DNA of 64,000 nucleotides from Scalesia atractyloides (GCA_947069175.1 CAMTDV010000023.1:87203563-87267562); one strand, 5' to 3'. Shown: positions 20,637 to 33,827, counted from the stretch's first letter. Notes: a model not told the origin generated them from the sequence alone. Made by a program: numbers and translations.

Positions 20637-21005
20637 GGCGGTGCTACATGTAAACTAGCAAAAATTATGATCTAATTGTCTATTCTGTACATGGATCTTA
20701 TGCCTTATTGTTAACAAAGACAATGGATACATGATTTTCTTTATCTAGATGTTTTGTTACAAATTCGCGAAATCACTTTGGGTATACGCAAAAACACCAT
20801 GGCACAATATGACTCATGAACAAAATTCACGTGACGTTCATACACGAGTTCATTACTAGTTTTATTCGCTCTACCTACACAAAGTTGTTATCTTCACGCA
20901 AATATTGTAACTTCAAATAAAACATCCATTTCATGAAAAGAAAAGAGTACAAACATCAAGCGCAATACAATTACATTCAAATGTTACAATCAGAATCCTA
21001 CAATC
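20637..21005. other. Spacer between integrase and antisense gene
   Basis: No domain or ORF of note. The sequence is AT-rich and separates the plus-strand pol end from the tail of the minus-strand gene. Confidence 0.5.
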
Positions 21006-24000
21006 TTATCCTTCACTCTCTTCAACTTCCGCCACATCTTGAAATATGTCTTTTAGGCGATCCACATAGTCGTCGTGCTAGAGCGCCTCGCTCACTAGAT
21101 CCATCACCAGAAGTTGAAGACGATCATACTCACGCTTGGCCTGGGAGAAGGCAGCTTCAGTATCGACCCCTCGAGTGGATGCGCGGCTTGTATCCCATTG
21201 AACGTCCAGCACACGAGTCACATGGTGTGCGCACTCGGTTAGCCTTGCGCATATCCATCATGGCGCGCCGTGACCATCAGCTAGGCCACGGCGTTGTCCA
21301 ACTCTAACGAATTTAGGATAGAGTTTGTGATCTGCACAATACAAGGAATACATGAGGAGAATCAAAATAAAGTGATCAAAATAACAACGTAGAACTTACA
21401 TTGACAACTCCATGTTGTTGCATCCACAACATGTTGTTCATCAGCTACTCCACCAGACTCTCCGAGATGGAGCGGGCGGCTTTAGAATTTTCCAACTCGC
21501 CCGCACCCACCTTAGCCTCCGCAAGGCGGAGCTTCTCCAGATCCTCCAGGTGCATGCGTTGCAGCTCAGCTTTTTCAATCGAGGCAACCTTGAGATCTTT
21601 CTTCGCGCTCTCCAGCAATGTGAAAGCCTCCACCTGATCATGCAATAACAAGGTTAGTCTGGCAACCTTTTGATCCTGTAAAATAAAGAAGGGCAAGTTT
21701 GTTACCTCCTTTGCTCACTGCACTCATGATGCGCCCTGGCCTCCTCGGCCACAGCAGAGGCCGCCTCCTACTCTTTCTTTAGACGCTCTACCTCTCCGCG
21801 CAGGCTCACGATCTCATCCCTTAATAATTTTTTTTCTCGTTATTATCACTCTCCAAGGCCTCCCTCCACAACTTGCGCTCCTCTGCAAGTGTGGCAGCAG
21901 AGCCTTCCGCCTTCTTCCTCCACCCCAGCAAGGACCATTCTTCGATCCGTAAGCTTCGGCAAATTTTCCTTTTTCCGCCTCTAGCTATTATTTTTGCGCG
22001 CCCACTTGGGCTCACTCTTGGACCAGCTCTTTCTTTGCAGCTCAAACTTCTCTTGGTCCTTATACATGCTACGTCACTCCCTAATGATCTTATGTGTGTT
22101 GGAAGCGGAGCTAGCAGTTGCTTGGAGGTACGCGTGATAAGTTTGCTTGTAGCTTATTCTGTGCATGCGTGCACCTCCGCTGGGTGGAAGGTATTCATGA
22201 ACCACTCACTGCACGCCTGCCTGTATGTGAACTCATCTCCTTGCGGGTGTGGACCTCATCAGCGCGACCATCAGAATAAGACCTGTAATAATAATCACCC
22301 GGGGTTTCGTCCGGGCTGATTGGGGACCTTTCATCAGAAGGGCGCTCCACAGATCCCCCAGCTTCACCCCCATGTGTCGGCTCTGCGGCATGAGCACCCT
22401 GAGGCATCTCCTCAACCACCACCTCCTCAACTGGTTCATCAACCACCACATCTTCACCCTTCAACTTGTTCACCACTAACCACCACCTCTTTCTCAGGCA
22501 CTACGGCATTCACATCCGCTTGAACCTCCGCGCCCCAGCACTGGTCTCCCCACCCTTCATACTTGACACTTGCGCCGTCCCAAACACGGGAGGGGGCATT
22601 GGGATCTCAATTGGCACATCCAGAGCGGTCGGGCAACAAAAACTGTCTCAACCCCCTCCCCCCGCTTTATGACAAAAAGTTAGACAAGTGAAACAGGAAG
22701 AAAAATGAAGTATAAAACATAAGTGAAAAGATGTTTACCTGGGGAAAGTTTGGCGGCGAGCGCATCCAGATTGTCGCGATTCCCTATGATTTTCCGCGCA
22801 GCCTTTTTGAGAGGCTGCACGGCAAAATCGCTCTTCGGGGCCCTCTTCCACTTCAAGGCTCCGGGCTCGACTCCATATCGATGGGGTCATCTAGGTTGGC
22901 AACCGGAATATCCGCCATCTCTTGTGGCTCCGGCTTTGGTTTCTTCAAACCTACAGGTGCGAGACCCCTCCAAAGAATCAAGAGACTACTACATAGTCAT
23001 TCCAAGTATCTGGCACAAAACACGTACTTTGGGCGGGTCCGCTATGGGTTGAGACGCCTTCTTCTCTACCACCGCGCTTGGCCCTCGCGCCTCTTTTTCT
23101 TCGAATCTGGGCCAATGCCCAAGTTTTTCAGGGCACCTGCACCATGGCGCAACACAGTAAGCAATCTGGAAAAAATGTAAAAACAATCAAACTATGAAGG
23201 CTTACCACTCTCAGGTGTGGGGGCCGCCAAATCTACACTCCTTGGAAGCTCAAATTTCCAAGGATTTACGTGTACCAGGTTGGCTCCTCCGAGCCGAGGG
23301 AGATATTCTCCATCCGCGCATTCTCCCTCTGGAAGGCCACCATGTACAGCCCCACCCCTGCAAAAGCGCGCATATTGTTAGTCTGCGCACACAGAGAAAT
23401 AAGGGAAATAATGGAAGAATGAGGAAGAATGAAACAAGGGTACTTACTCTTCTCCCCTTCCATATAAACCGGCTTCTCCCAGCGGTTGGGCTTCCACACA
23501 AGACTCATGCCCTCCGTCACCAGTGCCCTCTCCGGCAACTGCACCGCCGGGATAGTTTCATCTCCAAATACCAGGCTCTTTTGCCGGTATAGGAGATGTC
23601 TCTATAACGATGTCCTCCACCCCCCGGAAGTGCACCCGGAGGGGAATCACGCCGGCCTTTATGAAGAAGAATTTTTCCTTCCAATCATGGTAGGACTTCG
23701 GCGGAGAGTGCAAAATTTTCTTCGCTTGGAGCCTATGTTGAAAGGAGTAGAACCCTAGCGAGCAGTGTAACTGGTAGAACACCCTAAACCGGTTAACAGT
23801 TGGGAGAATACCCATCGATCTGCACAAAAACTCAAAATGTTTGATTCGCACCATCTCCATTGGATTGAGTTGGGAGATCTGGAATCAGTAGTGGTCCAAA
23901 ACGTGAAGAAAATTTTAGTCACCGGCAACCGGAATTTGCCATCGGCGAAAAATCAAAAAATAATGTAATGTAACCGGTCGGAGCGTCAGCGACGGTCTCT

Positions 24001-24146
24001 CCGTCGAAAGGATACCGGGCATCCCAGTCCTTGGGGAACCGGAAGCTGGACACCATCCTCTGGAAATTGGTCGGAGACCACTTAAGCACTGGCAAAGAAG
24101 TAGACGCCTCCATCATATAGGCACTTTCTGGACCCCTAGTCGCCAT
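21006..24146 (-). pseudogene. Antisense gene of Tat element (putative gypsy-type transposon domain protein), intron-containing
   Basis: Gene on the strand opposite to gag-pol, a known extra gene of Tat-lineage elements; function unknown. Start ATG at 24146 (MATRGPESAYMMEAS). The N-terminal domain includes MVRIKHFEFLCRSMGI and YHDWKEKFFFIKAG (about 23860-23650), matching the plant 'putative gypsy type transposon' domain in my recollection. The middle has an acidic stretch (DEPVEEVVVEE, 22440-22408). The C-terminal part is predicted coiled coil (KVARLTLLLHDQVEAFTLLE, 21675 leftward). Candidate GT-AG introns: 23447-23358 (90 bp) and 21399-21332 (68 bp) look normal; 23205-23166 and 21705-21676 are too short and may be eroded. 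Frame breaks between 24146 and 23860 suggest decay. Confidence 0.68.
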
Positions 24147-24290
24147 AAGAGATCGTCGGAGTGAAAAGAAGAAACAAGAAGATTATAGAGAAAGAAGAGA
24201 ACAAGAATTCAGAGAGCAAGAACACAGAGAAGGAAAGAAGAAGTTTTGAAAGCGTGAATTGAAACCCTAGAGGAATCGCCTATTTATATC

Positions 24291-24300
24291 CATCGCATTT
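24291..24300 (-). promoter_or_regulatory. TATA box of the antisense gene
   Basis: The minus strand reads GATATAAATA, 145-154 bp upstream of the ATG at 24146, followed by a pyrimidine-rich leader (CTTCTTTCCTTCTC). This is a typical plant pol II promoter and 5' UTR layout, independent of the LTR promoter. Confidence 0.6.
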
Positions 24301-24693
24301 AATGTGATGGGGAAATGTGACGCACCCGCAAACCCAACAACCAATCCGCGCATGACGCATGGGGGGCAAGTCGTAATTGACAGTCGCCACGCGTGGGTGA
24401 CTGGTACTTTCTCTGCCATTCATTAATGAAAAAGAAGCTGCACTGTTGACAGCATGCTACAGCTGTCAAAAGTCACTTCCACCTCACCTTTTTTTCTCAC
24501 CAACTCGCCTGCAACATCAACATGACGAAGATTCAAATTTCAAAGACCTTATCATGAGCAAAGGTTTCCCCACACAAAGCTTTTCTTTGTACCTTTTTTG
24601 CCTTTGAAATAAGCGCGCATACATAAATTCTTATAGTCCAGCACTCCACCTACTTGCCAACATGTGCATAGGAGCACCACTGGACTGGGGAAT
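24301..24693. other. Region between antisense promoter and 3' LTR
   Basis: No gene seen. The end next to the LTR (ACTGGACTGGGGAAT, 24679-24693) is the place for the polypurine tract, though it is a weak one. Confidence 0.45.
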
Positions 24694-25760
24694 TGGAGGG
24701 GTATGGTCCCAAAAACTCTGCGCCTGCACAAGGAACCATGCCCTCATAATGACATCCCAAGGATAACCTTGTGCGCAATGCGCAATGGTGCGCCATTCTT
24801 TAAATCAGTAGGTTGCCTAACAAGCCTTGCGCACAATGCGCAATGGTACTACAACCTTGATACAAGCAGGTTGCACAACAAACCTTGTGCACACTGTGCA
24901 ACGGAAAGCTAGACCTGAAAGCGCTGGACCTTAACCCTTCGCGTATCAAATAAACCTCTAGCCGCGAACTCCTAAGACCTTGCACAAGGCCGAGACCAAC
25001 ATGAGAGCAACTCATAGTCTTGAGAACAAAAGGAATTAATCCCTACAACTCCGCGCTAGCAAGAAAGCACTGATAAAGCCACGCGGAAGGGAGAAGCGCA
25101 AAGAGGCGTTGACCAAACACAAGGGTACAAAGTGGCAGAGTTGTGACCCAATAACCGCTCGGCAGGTTGTGTCAGACTGCGTCGCATGATGAACAGTCAT
25201 GCAGAGGGCAGACTGTATGCAAGGACGAACACGTGGAACCAACCAAACTCACGCCAGCGACTGTCACACGATCTCCACTATCGGCTGATGACAGGTTCGA
25301 CACTAAGGACAACTGCCATGACACGTGGCTCCATTCACCATGCGCCAAACGCACCTCCTGCCAAAGACCATTAATGGTCGATGCAGAGGAGACAGATTGG
25401 ATATTCCGGGTCGGCGTGCCCAGGCCCAAGGCCCATCAGCCCATCTCCTACATACCTCTCTCGGCTATAAAATAAGGATCACACCACAAGGTAGACCAGT
25501 TACGATCATACACTATCACGCAGTACTTGCTACTTGCTTATTACATTGCTTCCCAAATACTTGTTCTCACGCCGGAGTGTGGTCACGGAGAAAACCCTCC
25601 CCGTTTCTCTCGTGACGAGGCTAACGACATTTATACTTTTGCAGTGAACTTCAAGTGAGATCACCCTAAAGAGCAAACGAGAGATAACCTTTTATGCAGA
25701 GACGTTGAGCTGTAACTAAGATATCTCCGGATACCTCTTGGTTCAGCCAGTGTTTCTTCA
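24694..25760 (+). repeat. Tat 3' LTR
   Basis: 1067 bp, TGGAGGGG...CTTCA, single copy. Followed directly by the right TSD GTAAG (25761-25765). Shares variants with tandem LTR copies 1 and 2 in its first half (ACCCTTCGCG) and with copy 1 in its second half. Confidence 0.92.
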
Positions 25761-25765
25761 GTAAG

Positions 25766-26234
25766 CATAGTTATCTTTAGGATATCATAGGTGTCTTCCC
25801 GAGAAGGGTCGGGGGTCCTGTTAGGTATTCCTTAGGATTTAGTATTTTAAGATCCCGGTTTCCTGTCACATTATTAATCAATTAAAAAACCCATTCAATA
25901 GTAATGAGGAATCTAACATAGGTAGCCATTCCACCATCCATAATTAAATCTCCGATTCAAAAGTCCATCTTAATTTGTCTTAGTTAAGTTAATATTAGTT
26001 TAATTATAATTTAGGATTTTTAGTAAACCCCTCCCCAAAACATAAAATAAAATAAGTGTGTCAATTTAGTTTAAACAGAGTCTCGTGGGGTCGATAACCG
26101 GACTTATTAAGCTTTTCCACAATTGATCCGTCCACTTGCGGTTAGTAGTTTAGTCGAGTTTAGAAGTCTAGAGTATTACTTTGAGTCTAGAATTATGTTA
26201 ATTTCAATTGTTTTTATTAGACTACTTTTAGACA
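25766..26234 (+). repeat. Athila 5' LTR, right part
   Basis: Continuation of the LTR split by the Tat insertion. It begins right after the TSD and ends about 9 bp before the PBS. AT-rich U5-like DNA without ORFs; the phrase TCGTGGGGTCGATAACCGG (about 26083) is of a type I associate with Athila LTRs. Confidence 0.65.
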
Positions 26235-26243
26235 TCAAGTTTT

Positions 26244-26261
26244 TGGCGCCGTTGTCAGGGA
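26244..26261 (+). other. Athila PBS (tRNA-Asp type)
   Basis: TGGCGCCGTTGTCAGGGA matches the Athila PBS pattern complementary to the 3' end of tRNA-Asp with two changes, and lies upstream of an Athila-type gag. Confidence 0.75.
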
Positions 26262-26482
26262 CTCTCTTTGATAATTGCGTTGATTACTTTGTTTAGACTT
26301 AATTGATTCATACGTGTTTTTCGTTTTGTTTGCGTTGTAGGAGTCTAAATATTTTAGTTAGTTTAATCTTTTTAGTTAGTTATATTCTTGTTAAGTATCT
26401 TTTCTAAGTGTTCTCACTTGTCTCGTTTCCGGTTTTAGTGGATGCCCCATACCGTTCGCAAGGACCTCCGCCGAAGCCGCCA
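26262..26482. other. Athila leader
   Basis: Short AT-rich untranslated leader between PBS and gag. An open frame runs in from 26408 without an ATG. Confidence 0.5.
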
Positions 26483-28200
<1,718 letters not shown>

Positions 28201-28244
28201 TAGAGTTAGAGGATAAGGATGGAGAGGTAGATGAAGAGTTAGAG

Positions 28245-28940
28245 ATGGAGGCTCCACCTAGGGTGCACAATAGGCTAGACCCAACAAGTATCGCACCGAA
28301 TAGTGAGCCTTCAGTCAAGGGTCGAGCAGAAAAGAAACCGGTAGAGGTTAGGCCGTCACCATACGTAGATCCTTCATGCTTACCCTACCCCACCCGCCTT
28401 AAGCAACAAAAATATGCTAAGGAATACGGGAACTTTCTAGATATGTTTACCCAACTTAAGATCAATCTCCCATTCATTGAGGGCCTCCAGCATATGCCAA
28501 AATATGCCAAGTTTTTGAAAGATCTTCTTAAACGCAAAGATAGGCTGGGGGAGCTTTCAAATGTTCGTTTGATTGGAGGATGTTCCGCCGTAGTGCTAAA
28601 TAAGTTACCGGAAAAACTCACTGATCCGGGTATCTTTACTATTCAGTGTCTCTTTGGGGGTTCCATCGCTCCCGCTCATGCATTAGCCGATCTAGGTGCT
28701 AGCATCAATTTGATGCCTTTCTCGCTCTATGAGAAACTAGGTTTAGGGGATCTTAGTCCTACTCGTATGTCACTGTCTCTAATTGATCAGTCAGTTAAGT
28801 ATCCTCGGGGGATCATAGAGAACTTGCTAGTTAAAGTCGATAAATTCGTCTTCCTCGTCGATTTTATTATGTTAGATATGGAGGCCGACGAGAAAGTGCC
28901 CATTATCCTATGGCGTCCATTCTTTAAACGCAATCATTGA
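28245..28940 (+). pseudogene. Athila protease domain region
   Basis: 231-codon open frame. YPTRLKQQKYAKEYGNFL and FTQLKINLPFIEGLQHMPKY are hallmark Athila Gag-Pol linker sequences. ADLGASINLMPFSLYEKLGL (about 28686-28745) is the protease active site in its Athila form (DLGAS). The C-terminal VPIILWRPFFKR ends in a frameshift at about 28930, where relatives continue into RT. The domain itself looks intact, but neighbouring breaks prevent a polyprotein. Confidence 0.85.
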
Positions 28941-29007
28941 TGTCCATGATGGAAAGATTACCTTCCGCGTTGGGGATGAGAACGTCACTTTTGAAATCGC
29001 TAGGTCA

Positions 29008-30330
29008 ATGCAACACACTAGCGGTGGAGATAATGATAGTGGCCCATGTTATTCCATCTATTTTCTCAATTCATTCATCTCGTGCGTAGATCATTGTCTC
29101 GAGTATATTAGTGGAGCTGATTTAGTGAATGAGGGGGTAGTAGACGAGGAGTGTGAGGAAGAGGACATAGAGGATGACCCACTTTGGGTCCCCGAGACAT
29201 TAGATTTCTGTGAGATGCACGAGGAGAGTGAGAGCAAACCCGTAGACATTCCGGCCCCATTAGAGCTTAAGGTCCTTCCCTCCCATTTAGAGTATGCTTT
29301 CCTAGGAGAAAGTTCGAGCTTACCCGTCATAATTTCTTCAAAATTGTCGACGGAGGAGAAGGTGAAACTGATGGATGTTATGAAAGAGAACAAAGAGGCC
29401 ATCGTGTGGAAACTATCCGATATCAAGGGAATAAGCCCAACTTTCTATACTCATTGGATCCTCATGGAGGATGTTTATAAGCCAGCAGTACAACCTCAAT
29501 GACGCCTCAATCCGAATATGCAAGAAGTAGTCAAGAAAGAGGTTCTGAAGTTGATGGAAGCAGGGCTAATCTATCCTATATCCGATTCTGCTTGGGTGAG
29601 TCCAACTCAAGTTGTTTCTAAGAAGGGTGGGGGGATGACAGTGGTCATGAATGAGAAAAATAAACTCATCCCATCACGTACGGTCACCGATTGGCGTGTG
29701 TGCATCGATTACCAAAAATTGAACGACGCCACCCAAAAAGACCACTTTCCACTTCTGTTCATTGACCAGATGCTAGAGCGTCTCGCGGGTCAACAATTCT
29801 ATTGTTTTCTTGACGGGTTTTCTGGTTACTTCCAGATCCCTATCGCTCCAGAGGATCAAGAGAAGATAACCTTTACATGTCCTTACGGCACGTGCGCCTA
29901 CCGCCGCATGCCTTTTGGATTATGTAACGCTCCAGCGACATTTCAGCGATGCATGGTCAACATTTTCCAAGATATGATCGAGAATTCGATGGAGGTTTTA
30001 ATGGATGACTTTTCTATCTATGGAAATTCCTTCGACTAGTGCCTTCGTAATCTTGAAGAGATTATGAAAAGGTGTGTGGAGACTAGGTTGATGTTGAACT
30101 GGGAGAAGTGTCACTTTAGTGACAGAGGGGATCGTGTTAGGTCACAAGATATCTCGAGCCGGTATAGAGGGATAGAGCTAAAATCGATACTATTGTAGAC
30201 TTCCTCCACCGACGAGTGTGAAATCTATCCGAAGTTTCCTTGGTCATACGGGTTTCTACAAGCGATTTATTATGGATTTCTCTAAGATTACACGACCCAT
30301 GACCCGACTCCTAGAGAAGGGATGTTCCCT
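29008..30330 (+). pseudogene. Athila reverse transcriptase
   Basis: The linker (29008-29502, acidic EEDIEDDPLWVPE, then LSTEEKVKLMDVMKENKEAI) ends at a stop at 29500-29502. RT proper in 29518-30039 has VCIDYQKLNDATQKDHFPL, FLDGFSGYFQIPIA, MPFGLCNAPATFQRCM and the catalytic LMDDFSIYG (MDD form of YxDD). A TAG at 30037-30039 and frameshifts to about 30330 break the thumb region. Palm catalytic residues are intact. Confidence 0.9.
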
Positions 30331-30950
30331 TCGTCTTTGACGAAGAATTCCTTAAGGCCTTTGCTATCTTGAAAGAGAAACTTGTGAGTGCCCTCATTCT
30401 CGTATCACCTGATTGGAGCTTACCTTTTGAGCTCATGTGTGATGCGAGTGATTATGCAGTTGGTGCAGTTTTGGGCCAAAGACGAGATAAACACTTCCAT
30501 CTTATCTATTATGCTAGCAAAACCCTTAATGACACCCGAGAGAATTATACCACTACCGTGAAGGAACTCCTATCCGTAGTTTCCGCATTCGATAAGTTCC
30601 GTTCATATCTCGTGCTTTCCAAGACCATGGTCTTTACCGATCATGTGGCTTTGCGTTACCTTTTCCAAAAGAAGGATGCTAAGCCTTGTCTTATTCGGTG
30701 GATTCTCCTACTCTTTGAATTTGATTTAGAAATTAAGGATAAGAAGGAATGGGAGAATGTAGCTGCCGATCATCAATCCTAACTAGAAGATCCGAGTAAA
30801 GAAGAGATTCGTGAAGAGGAAATAGGTGATCGATTCCCTCATGAATGGGTAGAGTTTATGGCGGCGGAGAAGGAGGGTATGCCCTGGTTCTCGGATTTTG
30901 CAAACGACCTTGCAAATGGTGTAGTTCTTAAGGGTATGACCACTCATTAG
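30331..30950 (+). pseudogene. Athila RNase H
   Basis: Open frame 30369-30782 with MCDASDYAVGAVLGQR, YYASKTLNDTRENYTTTVKE and VFTDHVALRYLFQKKDAKP: the catalytic Asp, Glu and Asp positions of LTR-element RNase H are visible. It stops at TAA 30780-30782. Degraded connection sequence follows to about 31020. Confidence 0.88.
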
Positions 30951-31019
30951 AAGAAGAAATTCTTTAGGGATGTCAGAAGGTATATATGGGATGACCCTTT
31001 CTATTTTGGGTAAGAGGAG

Positions 31020-32130
31020 ATAGGATTCTTCGACGATGTGTGAGTCGAGAAGACGGGATAGAAATCTTTAGGCATGTGCATGAGGGATTGACGGGAGGTC
31101 ACCATGGTCCACACATTACCACCCAAAAAGTTTTTTATTGCAGTTTTTATTGGCCTTCGGTAGTTAAGGATGCTTTAGAGTTCGTTAGGAAGTGCGATCA
31201 TTGCCAACGTACCTACAATATCTCATCTAAGGACGAGATGGCCCAAAACCCGATCCAAATTCTTGAAATATTTGACGTTTGGGAATCAACTTCATGGGAC
31301 CGTTTCCCGTCTCTACTGGGAATCGGTACATCCTGTGGCAATTGACTACGTCTCCAAGTGGGTGGAAGCTCAAGCTTTACCTACAAATGATGCCCGAGTG
31401 GTGGTGAGATTTCTAAAGAAGTTATTCACTCGATTCGATACACCTCGAGCCATCATTAGTGACCGTGACACTCACTTCTGTAACGCTGTAATGGAGAAGG
31501 CATTAGCACGCTACGGTGTCACTCATCATTTTTCTACTGCTTATCATCCTCAAACAAGTTGTCAAGTTGAGAATGTGAACCGAGGGGTGAAGAGGATTTT
31601 AGAGAATACGGTAGGCAAGAGTAGGAAGGATTGGTCCGATAAGCTTGACGATGCATTATGGGCGTTTAGGACTGCCTACAAGACACCTTTAGGTACCACT
31701 GCATTCATGATTGTGTATGGAAAAGCTTGCCATCTTCCGATAGAACTCGAGCACCGAGCACTATGGGCCCTTAAAACCGTAAACTTAGACCTTACCGAAG
31801 CGGCTAACAAACGCTACTTCCAAATTCATGAGTTGGAAACACCTTGAGATGCAGCCTATGAGCGATCATGGAGTATCAAAGAGAAAAAAAGGCATTGCAT
31901 GATAGGAAGCTGAAGGGATTGAAAGAGTTTAAAGTCGGCAACAAAGTGCTTTTATACAATTTGCGACTGAAATTATTCGCCGGAAAGCTGAAGTCCAAGT
32001 GGACGGGGGTAAATGAGGTATTTCCGTATGGAACGGTAGAGTTGAGAGATGGAGCCGATGGAGGCACTTGGAAAGTAAACGGCCATAGGTTGAAGGATTA
32101 TCTAGGAGGGCGATCGATTCTACTGAGATG
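31020..32130 (+). pseudogene. Athila integrase
   Basis: HHCC zinc region: HVHEGLTGGHHGPHITTQK and CDHCQRTYN (about 31070-31220). A 1-bp loss near 31286 shifts the frame at the first catalytic position; the nucleotides there encode Asn rather than Asp in the aligned frame, so the first catalytic Asp is also gone. The second Asp (ISDRDTHF, about 31460) and the Glu (CQVENVNRG, about 31570) remain in 31263-31847. The C-terminal part (VLLYNLRLKLFAGKLKSKW, FPYGTVELRDG, VNGHRLKDYLGG) lies in 31868-32115. Non-functional. Confidence 0.88.
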
Positions 32131-32462
32131 GAGGAAACTCCTCTCAAAGTTCCACCTCGCACCACCGCATAGGTTCTTGAGTGAAAACTCAAGTGTAGAG
32201 TTTGTAATATTTAATAGTAATGTACGTTTGATGTTTTTTATAGTGCTAATAATTGTTTCTCGTAGTTCGTGTTTTCTGTGTCGTTTAGTCGATTGCAGGG
32301 ATAAATCACCAACACGGAGCCACAGCGGACGAAGAATAGGCATTGCAGGTAAGTTTTCGTGGGTGCCATGAGGGTTTTCACAAAGTTGCATTGAATCAAA
32401 ATATTTTCTAAGGCAAAGAACTAGCAAAAGTTTCAAAACTTTCTGTGAAAATACACCTCTGG
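32131..32462. other. Region after Athila integrase
   Basis: The integrase frame runs on to 32371 but without recognised domain. GCATTGCAGGTAAGTTTTC at 32341-32359 has splice-site character and might belong to a subgenomic leader for the env-like ORF; unproven. Confidence 0.35.
32458..32462. repeat. TSD TCTGG, left (right copy 35039-35043)
   Basis: TCTGG borders both ends of the solo LTR 32463-35038, a perfect 5-bp duplication. Confidence 0.92.
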
Positions 32463-32645
32463 TGTAACATCCGTCAAAAACCGGGTTAACCAAACCCGCT
32501 TCGTTTATTAACCGAACAACCAGTTATAAATTTCGTTGCATATTTAATGCTCAAGTTAATTTTAAGAGATACATAATTAATAAGTATATTAGAATATAAA
32601 AATTATATTTGAAAATCTATTAAAAATAATGAAATAAAAATAGAA

Positions 32646-32728
32646 TGCTGAAGCCGGGTTTCGAACCCGGGTCAGCCAGATATAAGCAAAGCCTTAACTC
32701 ACATCCATCCAACCACTCCGCCACTTGT
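32646..32728 (-). other. tRNA-like module M1 (antisense, Ser/Leu-like)
   Basis: The minus strand reads GTGGCGGAGTGGTTGGATGG (type II tRNA D-arm style) and later GACCCGGGTTCGAAACCCGG (T-arm with B box). About 83 nt, as expected for a tRNA with a long variable arm. The acceptor stem is imperfect. Confidence 0.7.
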
Positions 32729-32883
32729 GTTGTTTGATAACATCTTGAAACAATTAATACATATAATAAAACTGGAAAATCAAACACAGTCACACAGCGC
32801 GCCCAAATCCGCTGACGCCGAAAAATCCGACGATTTCGCCAATCATCGTCGGTTACCTTTGACTTAACGTAAGAATTAACAAT

Positions 32884-32905
32884 GACATCGGTTATAACCG
32901 ATGTC
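32884..32905. promoter_or_regulatory. Perfect 22-bp palindrome in U3
   Basis: Centre CGGTTATAACCG with perfectly matching arms on both sides. It holds two inverted CGGTTA/TAACCG cores like plant MYB sites, about 90-110 bp upstream of the TATA box. The core is kept in the other LTRs (39571-39582, 45510-45521, 53709-53720). Confidence 0.6.
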
Positions 32906-32993
32906 CAGTCCGCGACATTAGTCATAACCGCCGGAGAATTTTTGACTAACGAATCAAGACGGTAATCAGACCCAATTTGTCGATGTTCTTCCC

Positions 32994-33000
32994 TATAAAT
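32994..33000 (+). promoter_or_regulatory. LTR TATA box (family C)
   Basis: CCCTATAAATACACCC context. The equivalents in minus-strand copies read TATAAAT on the minus strand near 39467-39473 and 45408-45414. Confidence 0.65.
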
Positions 33001-33579
33001 ACACCCTTTAACCTCTGATAACCTTTTCGCTCACAATCACACCAATTCTCGACGCAATTTCACTCGCCGGAATTCTCTGCAAGTCGCCGGAAAACCGAGA
33101 CTTTCATCTACACGGTAAATATCTCGACTTTTTCTGTTTTAACCCATTGTTAGACTATTGCTAACATCAATCCCTCACCCAGAATCTATTCCAGACGACG
33201 TTGCCGGATTTTCTGGTTTCGCCGGAAAACTTCTGGAATTTTCGGAAACTCGCTGTTAACCGGTATGATCATTTCAAACCTACTGATAATCGTTACTCAG
33301 TAGTTTAATTTCACATCTAATCCCTCCAAACTGTTAATTGATCCTAACAGCCGAAGGTCATCAAAACAGAGCCGACGAATCGTTGCCGGATTTCTGAAGA
33401 AGACAATCTGTTCGGTACTTTCTTTCCCCAAACCCTTCTGTTCAATACTTTTCAATTGTTCATATTATTCGTTAACCGAATTAATCAAGTAACAGCATGG
33501 TTAACCGTTGTCTGTGTTTTGAACGAAGAAGATGAAGTCTAGTGTGATTATAAGATTAATTAAAATCGGTATTATAAAC

Positions 33580-33658
33580 GGGTTAGACACACAGTCCAGC
33601 GGTGGACTGTGTGCAAACAATACGCATACGTCCCGAGTTCGATCTTGACACACGCACC
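33580..33658 (+). other. tRNA-like module M2
   Basis: An 11-bp perfect stem (CACACAGTCCA/TGGACTGTGTG, loop GCGG) at the D-arm position, then CCCGAGTTCGATCTTG as a weak B box. A T8 run (33679-33686) follows. Confidence 0.65.
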
Positions 33659-33749
33659 TTCGCTGTAATAAAATGTCCTTTTTTTTAAAACTGAACCGGA
33701 TCCACAACAGTAAGATGTTAAGTATAATAAAAACCAGAATATTTACCAA

Positions 33750-33827
33750 GTTAGACACACAGTCCAGCGGTGGACTGTGTGCCAAACTAAACCACAGGTC
33801 CCGGGTTCGAGACCTGTGGAGAGCACC
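33750..33827 (+). other. tRNA-like module M3
   Basis: The same 11-bp D-arm-like stem as M2. The T-arm-like stem is perfect over 9 bp (CCACAGGTC/GACCTGTGG) around CCGGGTTCGA, containing B box GGTTCGAGACC. T5 run at 33847-33851. Starts 170 bp after M2. Confidence 0.7.

Larger units (their letters stand above)
7351..25760 (+). mobile_element. Ty3/gypsy Tat-lineage (Retand/Ogre-like) element with five tandem 5' LTRs
   Basis: An 18.4-kb element with a 5-bp TSD (GTAAG). Order: five LTR+PBS units, gag, protease, RT (interrupted by a solo LTR), RNase H, a second RNase H-like domain, integrase, a long antisense gene region, 3' LTR. Dual RNase H and an antisense extra gene between pol and the 3' LTR are known marks of the plant Tat lineage. 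Coding parts carry many frameshifts and stops, so it is not autonomous now. Confidence 0.85.

Noticed and set aside
33590..33614. 5S rRNA-derived sequence, as in Cassandra elements
   Set aside because: The boxes are of tRNA type (A box plus GGTTCGA B box); no 5S internal control region was recognised.
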